From the NCBI GenBank assembly GCA_026261815.1, contig JAMPIT010000484.1, positions 12,064,501 through 12,128,500 on the forward strand: 64,000 nucleotides of DNA, in the 5' to 3' direction. The translations under genes were made by a program, and so were the position numbers. This document shows positions 32,301 through 43,600 of this stretch, one piece after another (position 1 is the first letter of the stretch; every line of letters begins with the position of its first letter). This DNA comes from Monarcha castaneiventris obscurior. Lineage: Eukaryota > Chordata > Aves > Passeriformes > Monarchidae. The notes beneath the pieces were generated by a model, which saw nothing but the letters and a program-made list of their open reading frames with translations, searched no databases and was not told the origin of the DNA.

Positions 32301-32950
32301 TGTTTGATGCTATCCCTACGTTTGGGAGTGGCACAGCTTGCACCTGGCATTTACACCCCTGCCCTGGCGGGGCTGTGCCCGTGGCCTGGCTAGCTCCCGT
32401 GGCACAGAGCCAGGAGCAGAGACCAGCCTCCTGCTGCCAACAGAGTGCTCTGCCCAGTGCCTGCTGTCCTCCCACCACAGAGCCCCTGCCACCCCAGGCA
32501 CCCCAGAGCTGCAGGCTGAGGTTTGGGAGCACACATCCGCAGCCAAGGCGCGATTCATTACACTCGATACAGACCATTAAACCCATCCTGCCTGGGCTCG
32601 CTGCCTTGGCAGCTCTGCCGGGAGCCAGCTGAGGCTGCACACACCTTGTGGGGAGCGAACTCTGAGTCCAGCTCTGCCAAACCCTGAATGTGCAGCAGTG
32701 ATGCTGGGCAGGCCTCAGGAATGACGGCTGTACCCCTAGCAAGGGCTGCTGCCCTCCACCCTTCCTTGTCAGCCAGCAACATGGGAGAAGAAGACAAGGC
32801 AAGAAGATGAGCAAGGGAAAACTACTGCATTACCCCCATTTGGAGATCAGCACCCACTGCTTTTCCTCTGTGGGCAGCAGGCACCCAACCACCCCTGCTG
32901 CTTTGGTGCCCCCATGACAGGACTGGTCAGGCAGGGCTACACTCACAGAA
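29350..32950. other. CELSR3-NCKIPSD intergenic region
   Basis: About 3.6 kb without a recognisable gene. It changes abruptly from CpG-rich to AT-rich at about 29560. Two AT-rich blocks (29565-29760 and 31370-31520) stand out; the rest is ordinary GC-rich sequence with short open frames that match nothing known to me. Confidence 0.75.
29565..29760. promoter_or_regulatory. AT-rich candidate enhancer upstream of CELSR3
   Basis: Sharp drop in GC content with clustered homeodomain cores (GATTCATTAACG, CATAATTTAG, AACTAATATC) and the palindrome TTGATTCAATCAA at 29672-29684. Function is inferred only. Confidence 0.4.
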
Positions 32951-32967
32951 GTCCAGTTTAAGACGTT

Positions 32968-32973
32968 TTTATT
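32968..32973 (-). terminator. NCKIPSD: NCKIPSD poly(A) signal AATAAA
   Basis: Gene strand reads GAAGAATAAAAACG, followed about 25 nt later by the GU-rich TTCTGTGAGTGT. It is the first AATAAA I find after the stop codon. Confidence 0.75.
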
Positions 32974-33203
32974 CTTCTGCAGGTTACACTTAGTGTTTAA
33001 GAAAATACAGGATCCCTTTTGACATTCATACATTTTTACAGGGAAAAAATAGGTTTCTCTACTAGGGTGGTTATTAAGCTTGGGCATTCCCAGGATGACT
33101 TCCTTGCCCCCCTTGGCTGCCAGGCCAACCCTCCATTCTCAAGCATCACTGCCCCAGTGGCCAGTCCAGGCCTGCAGAGCTTGTGCCATCCCCTCAAGCT
33201 AAC

Positions 33204-33254
33204 AAAAAAAAAAAAAAAAAAAAAAGGGAAAAAAAAAAAAGTAAAAAAAAAAAA
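33204..33254. repeat. A-rich tract (A22, A12, A12 separated by GGG and GT)
   Basis: Homopolymer runs of 22, 12 and 12 A on the plus strand, giving U runs in the NCKIPSD message. Run lengths are prone to sequencing error. Confidence 0.9.
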
Positions 33255-34437
33255 GTAAAGTAAATACAATGCCCAGTATTTCCAGTTTCACTTTCCAACA
33301 GCTCCTACACTGGCTACTGCAGAGGAAGACCTGGGGAGAGGGAGTGACCACACTGCGCACACAAATATCTAAGAGACCCACGTTAGTGTGTGTGACTATC
33401 TGGACCAGGGAAGCAGGTTAATCCCGTTTGCTAGAAACCTAGAGGAAATATAAATAAGGGTTCCCCACACTTAGCGTAGTCACAAACAGCTACTGGACAC
33501 CAGGCTCACGCTGCCTCTGCTCTGAGCACTGCCACGGGGACAGGGAGGGCAGCGAGGCAGAGCTACTATGAAGCTCAAGGCAAGAAATGCACACACTGCA
33601 CGAACAGAGCGTGCCTGCCCCGGGGCAGCCCCTATGCTCGGGGCAATGCTGCAACAGAGGTGGCAAGCAGCAGCTTCGCTTGGCAGGACACGTCTTTGCG
33701 CTGTGTCCGGCCAAGGGCTTCCTAAGGGCAGCGCCACCCACGTGGCTCTTCCTTCTAGGCTGCCACAGTGTGCAAGAAATTCAGATTTAAACATCACTAT
33801 AGAAAGCAGATTGAAAAGCAGCTGCTGGGGTAAGCCCTCCATGACCCAAGGTGGGCTGCTGCCCAGAGGCAAAGCTGAGGGCCAGGAGGGAGTGAAAGGC
33901 TCACTAGACGAGGCGTTAGACAGCGAGCAGCTACTTTCCCTTGGCAGGGCTGCAGCACATTGGCACTAGCAGCAGGAAACAAAACAGATGTTACAAAAGC
34001 TTCTTCCAAGCACCAGCAGACTCCACTTGGTCACTGCAGGGAGAGAGACGCACATGGAAAAGAAGTGATACTCTAAGGCAAAGGCCTTTCTCTTCAGGAC
34101 CTCGGGACACCAGTGCAGCTAAACATCCCCCCATGCCGGCTGCTAAGCCCCCACAAGCTCTCTGCCCTTCCCACTAACACCAGCTGCCCAAATAGCTCCT
34201 GCTGAGTCTTGCAGGCAGCCCACGTGCCAGCGCCCACCCCGCTCCACGTGCCCCGGGGGCACCCCATGCCCTCTCTGCTGCTGGCGCTTCCAAAGGGCCG
34301 GTGAACGCTGTCCCAACCTTAGGCCTCGCACAGAGGGATATAAGGTATGAGCTGTACTGGAAGGGAATGGGGAGAAAGTGTCAACAAAAGACATAGTCGA
34401 TCCAAGTGGTTCAAACTCCAGTCCAAGCTGAGGAGCA

Positions 34438-34641
34438 TTAGCTGGTACCAGAAGAGATTTCTGGGAACTCCTTATAAATCTCCAAGATGATCAGTTTGTC
34501 CATCTGGCACTGCTGGTCCTCCTCCTCCTCGCCCAGGATGCGCTGCAGGATGCCCTGCAGGTCGGCGAGGCGGTGCTGGTGCTGCAGATAGGGCGTGGAG
34601 CGGATGATGGCGTGCATCAGAGACAGATACTCCATCCTCAG
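34438..34641 (-). CDS. NCKIPSD: NCKIPSD exon 13: C terminus and stop
   Basis: 204 nt, acceptor CAG/CTGAGG. Encodes [40 protein letters not shown] and a C-terminal [10 protein letters not shown] followed by TAA. The last residues differ from mammals, where the end is also variable. Confidence 0.95.
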   Translation of the reverse strand: MRMEYLSLMHAIIRSTPYLQHQHRLADLQGILQRILGEEEEDQQCQMDKLIILEIYKEFPEISSGTS

Positions 34642-37600
34642 CTGCCAAGTGGGAGGGGAGACAAACCACAGAGCACCGTGAAAGATTTGAAGTGAGATAA
34701 ACAAGCATGCCAGCCTCCATTACAGCATGAGCACAGGAACAGCTGCTGCTGCACCATCAACCAGAGCACAACTCCAGAGGCACCTGCTTTTCCTTAAGTA
34801 TCATTAGTAACTACGGAAAACTCTGCTTTTCCCACAGCAACAGACTGCTGCTCCTCCCCTGCCCTCAAACATGTATATCCCCTGCCTCTTGCAACACCAA
34901 ACGAGAGATTCCTCCTACTACTACTACTCCTCATAGAGGGTCTCTCTTCCCAAAGGTCCCTGGTCAGAGGGGTGCAGACCACCAGAAGCCTGGCAGATCT
35001 TTCTTTAAATATGCTGGTGTGCCGGGCAGGATAAATCCTCCCTTCCTGCTCAGCTCCCAAGGTTGATTTAAGCACCCAGAAATGTTGTGCCCACCCCAGA
35101 ACTCCACTCTTGCCTGCACCAGCAAGCCCCATGAGGGGCCAGGAAAAACATCATTGCTCTGGGACTGTGCTCCCTTCCCCAGTGCCCATGGGTTACTGTG
35201 AGCACCTTGTCTCCAGGGGAGAGATCGGCAATCTGCCGCACCAGGATGTCTATCAGGACCATCATGTCCGTGTGATAGAAGATGCTGGCTGTATCCTTGC
35301 TGGCAAAGATGTCCTGCAGAAACTTCAGCACTGAGTGTGGTGGCTGAGGCTGATGCTTGAAGATGCAAACTGGATCATCTGGGGGAGGCAGAGAGAAGAG
35401 ACTGTGCTGAGCCACATGCTACCCCATTGCCCCTCTGCTCCATCTTCAGTGCAATTTCCTTCATTAGACCCTCTGGCTCTGGAGAAGAGGCTGCCCTGCC
35501 CTTGGCCAGCCACTCCCTGCCCGTGGACAGCTTTTGTGCCCAAAGACGTCGCTGCCTTGCACAAAGGTTGTGTAATCAGGATGGCAGCTCTGCAGGCTAC
35601 CAAGATGAGACCAAACTCGTTATGATTAGCATTAATCACTGTTTATATTTCACCTACCATCCCAGGTGAAAGCTCATTAGCACATCATCTCTAAGTATCT
35701 CCTGGTTTTGGCCAACAGCCACCACTCATTTTCTCCCTGGTTTATTAAGAGGGGTCCAATAACCCCTCTGAAAAGCCCATCAGAGCCTGTACCACAAACA
35801 AGCTTTCACCACAGACTGGGCTAGTACTGTCCCAGAAGCAAGACAAGAAACACTTCCAAGTTTAAATGAGCCACCATATCCTGTTCTCTTGCAAAACATC
35901 CCTGCAGACTCCAGGAGGGGCTCTGGGCCATGGCAGCTCCCTCAGCAGTTGTCAGGAAGGCAGGCAAAAGAGAGGCATCTTCATTAGGTTGTGGGCCCCC
36001 TCTTTCTTCTCCCAGCTCCTCACTGTAAGGTGATCCCTGCAGGGAATCTGGCAGGGAAAGGGCTAAACAAAGGCTTTGGGAGGAGGCCAGGCAGAAGAGC
36101 ACTGAGGTACCTGCTGCCCTCAAGCTGATACAGTGTGGAGACAGTGATTTGCAGCCCCAAAGAGAACGAAAGCCAGAGTAAGAAGAGCTGCAAGCATCAC
36201 AGGATGGGTTATTTCCAGCAACTCAACAAAATGAGTTCTCTCAGGCAGCAAAGCCCCTGTGCTCCAGAAGGTATTAGAAAGCACTACAGCGGCCTGCAGC
36301 ACGGGCTGAAGACCTGGCACCACTCTTCCTGTGGAGATCTCCTGCATTCCAGCAATCTGCTCTGCAACAGCTCCATGAGTGCACTGGATTTCACTCCATG
36401 CCTGGAGCAGACACAAGGCTAACCCTCTGCTGGCAATTCAGAAATGGAAAGTTCCACTCTCAGCAGCATTTCAGAAGACAAAAGCTCCCTCTGCATCTGT
36501 TCCCCAGGGCCGATGTTTGCCAGCATGGGCAGAGGTTTGTGTGCTAGTACACATTGAGTCCTCTGCCTGTGCAAGGACAGAAGTGGCCCAGGACCAGCTT
36601 TCCCCCCAGACAAGAACTTGCCCACGGCAGCTGGTCCGTGCTCTGAGACAGAGCTCATCTGACCCAGAAGTATATGGAAACGGCAGCCACTCCTCTCTCC
36701 CTAGATGCCATCAGCCATCACCTTATTCCTTGTGCAGCTCCATCCTCAGCAATGCAGACTGTCACCCTCACAAACTCACCAGGAAGCAGCACATCCTGCC
36801 TGAGCTGACAGCTCCTCAGCTACCTGCATCCCTGACATCCTACCCCATCATGAGCATGGGGCTTGTCTCCCCAAGCATCTCTGTGCACCCCCTGCCAGGC
36901 ACATAACAGTGCCACACACTCACCTCCTCTGTTCAGCAGCAGCAGCAGCTTCTCTGTGAAAGTCTTGACATTGGAGTGCTTGCTTATTGTAGTCATGATC
37001 ACACTGTGTTCTGGAACTAAGGAAGAAACCTGTTCAGCACCTCCCTTTGTCTCCTGAAGACCATGGTGATAAAAACTCATAATGGGTGGCTCCTATTTCA
37101 CATCAGTGCTCTGGGGAGCTTTGGGCAACCACAGTCTATCAGGGCTACGAAAAGCTTCAGGCCCACAGAGTGAGTGGGCAGGGGGAGGGAAGGTGAAATA
37201 AATCTGGAAACAGCACACGAAACACTTGGGACTTGGTGCTTTCTCCATATATCTGATTCATGTGTGGGTTCCCACCTTGCCAGCCAAATGCTGGGAAATA
37301 CCTTGCAAAGGCTTTATGTTGTGAAACATTACCTCTGCTCACAACCCTCTGCAGCCAAGGGCTCTGTTCTTTGGTACCTTCTAACTTCCTATCAGCAGTG
37401 CCCTTCTGGAACTTAAGAGTCTTGCAAGTTCTCTTAAGAGAAGTCCCAGGAGCATCCCAGAAGAGAAAAGTTTTTCTCAGCACTCAGCACTGCGTTGTGC
37501 AAGGGTACAGGCTGAAGACTTCTTTTAGGAACTGGCCCCTTGCCTGCTCTGGGGGTGATTTGCTGTAAAACACACTTACCCTAGCAGAGCTTATGTGTGT

Positions 37601-40600
37601 GTGAGTGTGCACTCAATCACATGCCCAGCACAGTGTGGCTATCTCTGTGGCCTGTAATATTTCACAGGCTGCAAAGTGTTTCAGAATCCTGAATGTTATC
37701 AATATAATATGCATTTAGGAGAGTTTTTGAACTAATGCTGCACCACTGAACTGCATGATAGATGAATCTTTCAGACAGAGAATAAAAAATTCAATCCACT
37801 AATAAGCAATGTGAACATCATTTACCATGTTCCTAACATCAGAGAACAAGTCACTGCTCTTGGCTATGCCCCAGGTGGGCAATAATCCCCAGAAACACAC
37901 TGCCTGTCATGTATTACTGCCTAATTACTGCAGCCAGCAATGATATGGGTAAGTGTGGGAAGGGGTAGTGAATGAAAGCAGCAGAGATATACTTAATCAG
38001 TCTCTGCAATCAACTTTCACATGGAATTAGAAACTTTCGTGTAAATTTCAATGAATTGCAACCCAAACTAACAGGTAAATTACTGGACATAGCGTTGCTG
38101 CTTTATCCTCCCCTCTCTCCAAAAAGGAAAGGATAAAGTCATGAAGCAGATCAAGGGTAAGTAATTAACTAAAGACAAGTGGAGCAACAGGAGATTGGGT
38201 TAAGGAGTGGCATCTCTTAGCAGGACCTGGAACTATGCTCCAGTCTTCCAACAGGCTTCAAAATGTGCAGGCAGAGGGAGGGAAGATGCTCTTCCCTAGG
38301 GACCTGATGTGCTGTCTGTTTCATGGAGCTCAGCAGGGCAGGGAGGACAGAGAACAAGGGTAAACAGGGGAGCACAGCTCAGGCCAATGCTCACGGGCCT
38401 GGCCCCAACAACCTGGCACTGAGTGAACTTCAGGCAGTGTGGACAGGGAAGCAGAAGCTTTGCCAAGACCTGCAGAAGGCAGAGGACTTTTCTTCTGAAC
38501 TGGCATCGAGAAATGCCCACTGAAGCATCTTCTCTCCCAAATCACCTGCGTCTATGAATTAACCCCACTTACGCTCTGCAAGTACAGCCCAACAACTGCT
38601 TTGATCAGGCACTCTGAAAGCCCAGTGACAAATCCACTGGGCTGCCAGAGCTCCTGGGCAGGGGCTCTCAGACCGTTTTGTCCTCTAGGGTTTTGCACCA
38701 TATTTAAACACAGGCTAGTGCCAGAGACTAAGGGAGCTGCTTGGTGGTTACAGCACCATCAAGACCCAGCAAGATTCTCCCTCCCCATTTTTCACACCCT
38801 CACTCCGGACCACTGAAATCCTGCCAAGGCAGTGCAGCACCAGTTTAACCTGGAATGTGGAGATTGAAGGCCAGAAGAACGTTGACAAATAAGTCAGGCA
38901 GCTGGTCAGTGGTGTCCGAGGGTAGCCCGTCCTCAATCACATCCAGCAGGAACTGCACAAACTGAGAGTTGAGATGTTCTGCACAAGGAGAAAGGGGCAT
39001 TTACAGCATAGTAAAAATAAACCAAGCAACAAGGGACCATCCAAGCCACTTCTCCGTGCTTTTATGCTTAAAAACCATTAGTGGAGTGCTAGTGTCAGCC
39101 TCCAGGGAATGAAGGGCTCTTCAAGTGGACTAGACAGACCACTGAAGCATCTTTGTGTGAGACACAGGGCAGGGGAATGCTGAAATTTGGTCCCCCAACT
39201 GGCAATTTTTTCTGAGTAAACAAAACACCAAATCCTGATGCAGCTTTTGCAGAGCCACTGCCACCAGTGAGGGCTTCAAGTCAGGGAGAGATTGGTATTC
39301 TTGACCACCTGTTTAAATAATCTCTTTAAAAGAGCCCCCTAATAATCTAGATCATTAGTAATAACCCACTTTTCAGTTTAGCTATAGGAAAGCTCAGGAG
39401 CTCAGGCAAATAAGTCCACCTGCAGGAAATAACTGCCAGGGTTACACAAGGAGAGAAAAACAGGAGGTATAGAGGCTCATTCCAGTCTCCACTGCACCAG
39501 TTTAAATCTTGTACAGGTTTACCCGGTGTTAAGGTAAAGCTGCTGACAAGACACACACAAAAATCTCTACTGCATTTCCAGGAAAATTAAGCCCAGAATT
39601 TCCCAAATACAACATAGCCTTGGGAAGAAGCAGGCAGGGCTTTCTGGCTGAAATGAAAGGACAGAGGATAAAACAGGGAGAATATTTGCACTTCATTATT
39701 GACTGCAATACCCTTAATCATCTCCACTTTCCCTAAGAGCCTGAACTACACAGGGCTGCACTATCCTGCTGGAAGGGAGAGCAGAAAGAGGCCACATGAT
39801 GCAGCTGACAGCCTTAGTGGGCGTTTGTGCAGGGATCTGGGATCTCAGACTCATCAGCAGACAGTCTCCAAAGCAAGTAAGAGGTGTATGCTTTCACACA
39901 GGCCAGAGGTAAAACAAAATGCCACTTAGTCACAGGGATGGGCAAATTCATGTCACCTGCAGCGTGGCATTCAGTCCTCCACTGCTCTAACCCAGATTTG
40001 TGCTGCTCTTTGGAAATGTGGCATCTCAGCCCAGTGCTTCAGTTGCCAGGCTCTATTGATAAGAACAGACCCTACTCTTGCTGGGCCTTCCACTGAGCTG
40101 TCCCCCAACTTGACCAACAGGAAAGGTCCCTTCCTCCCTGTGTCTGCCAGCATGCCCCAGACATCCCACCAGCAGCTCTGCCATGAGTACAACCCATTCT
40201 TACCATAGTGGTGATATGGCAGGGGCTCCCCCATGGAGAACATCATGGCCAGCACCAGTGCAGAGTAACACATCTTCTGATGATCTGCAAGACAAAGGTC
40301 CTGTCATTAGTTCTTCTGAGGTTGTGAAACCCTCCCCCGGGTGCAGCTGGGAAGTCACACATTTAATACAGGCATTTAACACTGATTAGCCTGCTCCTCA
40401 TTCCTGTGTTGACTGAGCTGTAAGGGTGTTTTTCCCCGTTTTAGCACACCACACGCCTTCTGTGCCGTGTGTTTCCAAAGCAATTTAAAAATAATCATAA
40501 CAAGAGTCCTCTATTTTTTTCCCCTCTACTTCAGAGGATCTGGGCAAACTTGATCTGAATAATTAAAAACCTCCCCTGCACAGTCCCAGGACACATCCCA

Positions 40601-43600
40601 TGGTTATGTAATTACTGAACCCAGAAAAAGCATCCATCTGGCCAGCTCAAAATACTGCCTGTTCCAACCAACACCACCCCCAGACAGCCATGCTGCTTGT
40701 TACCATCTCTGCACTGCTCTACTTTTGCTACCTCAGCTCTGCCTGAAGGTATAAAAGGTCCCTGGGGAGACCAGATCACTGCTCAGGCTGTGCATCTGCC
40801 CACGTCCCAGGCCACACGTCTCCAGCACTGATACATCCCACAGCCTGCTAGTCCAACACAATTTTCGCTGGCAGCAGCTTTATGGGAATGCTCCAAAGAA
40901 CCCCTGCCAGTGTCTTTCCTGAATTTTAATTAATGGATACCTCTCAACAGATATTTGCAGAACAAAAAAAAGTCATGGAATAAGATCTGTGTCCTCATCA
41001 AATGTAGCCTCTGTCCAGTTCAGCAAGTCTGAAGACAATAGGAAAATGAGTATTATTATATATAGGTTACCATACATACTGACTAAATAAAGTTTGGCTA
41101 CATCTGCCAGAAAGAGCCCTGGGGCACAAGGAAATTGAAGGTATATTTATGAAAAACTGACCAAAACTGCTTTTCATTAGACGAGAGAAAGGCCCCTTCA
41201 ATCTGATGCTTTTCCTGGCCATACTGCTGCCCTGCACACCAGTTCCAGGGCCCCCTCCAAACCCTTTAAGGTATTTCACTTCTTTGTGCACAAATGAGCC
41301 CCTCTCTAAGCACCTGCGCCCTGCAGTTTGGCTTTGACTGCACAGGCTGATGCCTTCACTGTCACCACTTAGGCCTGGACTTGGCCAAAGGACTTGCAAC
41401 ATTTGGCAGCTCTTGGGTTTAGTGTCAGCATGGGGGACAAAATGCTACTGAGTCATTCCAGCCCCGTGCCCCCTGGAAAGTCAGCTCTGTCAGCAAAGCC
41501 TCTCTAGTCAAAGCACACACAGACTCTGTCAGAGCTCCACACGAGGCCTCAGTTTTCAATCAGCAAGTACTTTGAGTAAAAATAGATAATTTGCAGCTTA
41601 ACCAGATACTACAGCATTAACAAGATTAAGAGTTTGTAGACCATGTGGCAGCAAAGGAAGGCTGAAAACTGCTGTTTACTCTCCGTAAACAGAGAGGGAG
41701 GATATTTAATGACTTAAATATAATTCATACTTATATAAGAAGTTCTCAGCTATAAGGTGACAGTGATGCCAAAGCACACTGTAGCAAAAAAGGGAACTGA
41801 CAAACTGTTCACCACATGATTTCTTCATTCTTTCCTCCATGGCTCCCAATGGGATTTGGGTCTCAGAGGCAGGATACTGCAGTAGGTAGACACAGGGAGC
41901 TGCTGTTCTCATGCTCCTAGAAAGGCTTTCATCAACAAAACATTTTCTCTCATCACTTCAGGAGCAGTAAAATAAAGTGAGAGCCAGAAGCCAGGGATAA
42001 ACATGGTTGTAGCAAATATGGAAGAACAGACTAGAGATGGGAGGGAAGAGAGTAGTTTTACACCTCCTTGGTCCTTCTGCCATTAACTGATGTCCCTTCA
42101 TCTTGGTTGACAGTAGTCTATGTGATTAGGAGGCAAATCTTGTTGTATTTCCCTAGAGATGACAAATCAAAGGATGCTGAAACCAGCCAGAAACCTGAAC
42201 TTGGGGCACATCCAGATTAACCCAGGACACTCACTCTGCACATGCTCTACAAGTTTTCAGGAGTGTCCCAGATGCAGCAGGGCAAGACTCCAAGATTCAC
42301 CATGCTGAAGAACAGAGTAACTGTCAGTCAAAACACAGCTTTTTTTTCTTTACCTTACAGAGCAGCACCAGTGGCTGTAAGAAATTAAATAGTATCAATA
42401 CAGCTCTCCTGAAGCAGAGGGACTGCTGATGACAGACTAGTAAGCATCACTGAAGTAGCCATGACAGGCAGGAGAGATGCAGCTGTTTGCTCACCAGCCT
42501 GTGTTGCTGAAGCCTACTGAGATAGTGGTGAGAAACTGCTATCATGTATGAAAAACATTTCTCAGAGGCCTTTGAAGACCTTGCTTCCACCTTCTAGACA
42601 CAGCAGTGTGAAATGTGGGCGCTGGGAGCAGACACAATTGTCTATGACGGAAGGGAGAAGAGCCTGGCAGCTGGCTTGCATGTACACTGTGCTGCAACAA
42701 GGGAGAATGTCATGATTATAGACTGGATTATCCCTGTCTGTTTTCTCTGGAATTACTCTGGCTAACTCTGTCTTGCTGTGGCTTATTATAAGGTGTTCTA
42801 ACATGGATAGATGTGCAGGCCAGCTGTAGCAGAGGAAGGAGCTGTCCAGAAGCAGTAAGACCCAAACATCTGCAGAAGAACTGGCCAGCAGCCAACACGC
42901 CTCCATCAGTCCCAGGGTGAAGTCCTTCTCACCAAAGGCACCCAGCATCCACAAACAGAGCTTCTGCCTCAGCTGCTCTTCAATAATAAGCCAGGAGGGA
43001 TCCCACAGAGCTGCTGCAGCCAGTTCCATGCTCCCCAGTTGTGCAGTGTTGGCACTGATTGCTCTGGCTCCAGTCACCCACAGAAGGGATTAGCTATTCC
43101 ACAGCATGTCACGGATCAGCTGCTATTCCCCAGTTTTTAGTAGCAAAATAAGCTCAAGTCATTCTAGGATTCAAGGTCATGTTTTCACACAAGCTTGCCA
43201 TTTGCTGGCAGCACATGAAGCAGTAAAGCATCAGAATGGCAGGAGGGAACCACTAATGCCCTAAAACACCTTTGAAGGACAGACACACTTGGGCCAAGGA
43301 TGGTTACCCCCCTGCAGCCCCACTGTGAAGGCCGAAAGGACTGGATGCTGCACAGATGCCCCTGCACAAGTGCCTACCATAAAGCTGAGCACAAGGAAAG
43401 CAGCACGGGATGAGGACACCGATTTGTGAGGCTCCTGTATCCACACAGTGGTCTGTCAGCAAAGAAGAACAGCTTCTCACCCTCCAACTGGACCACCTTG
43501 CAGCAAGGAGGGAAAAACCCTCACCTTCAGATGATGCTAGGGAAAGGGAGATGCTGCAGAGCTGCAGGGTGGCAGCTCAGGGGACACTGTACAGCCACTT

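Larger units (their letters stand above)
32950..34437 (-). other. NCKIPSD: NCKIPSD 3' UTR
   Basis: About 1.49 kb from the stop codon to the first AATAAA on the gene strand. It includes a long U-rich tract (plus-strand A tract 33204-33254). The cleavage point is inferred. Confidence 0.75.
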
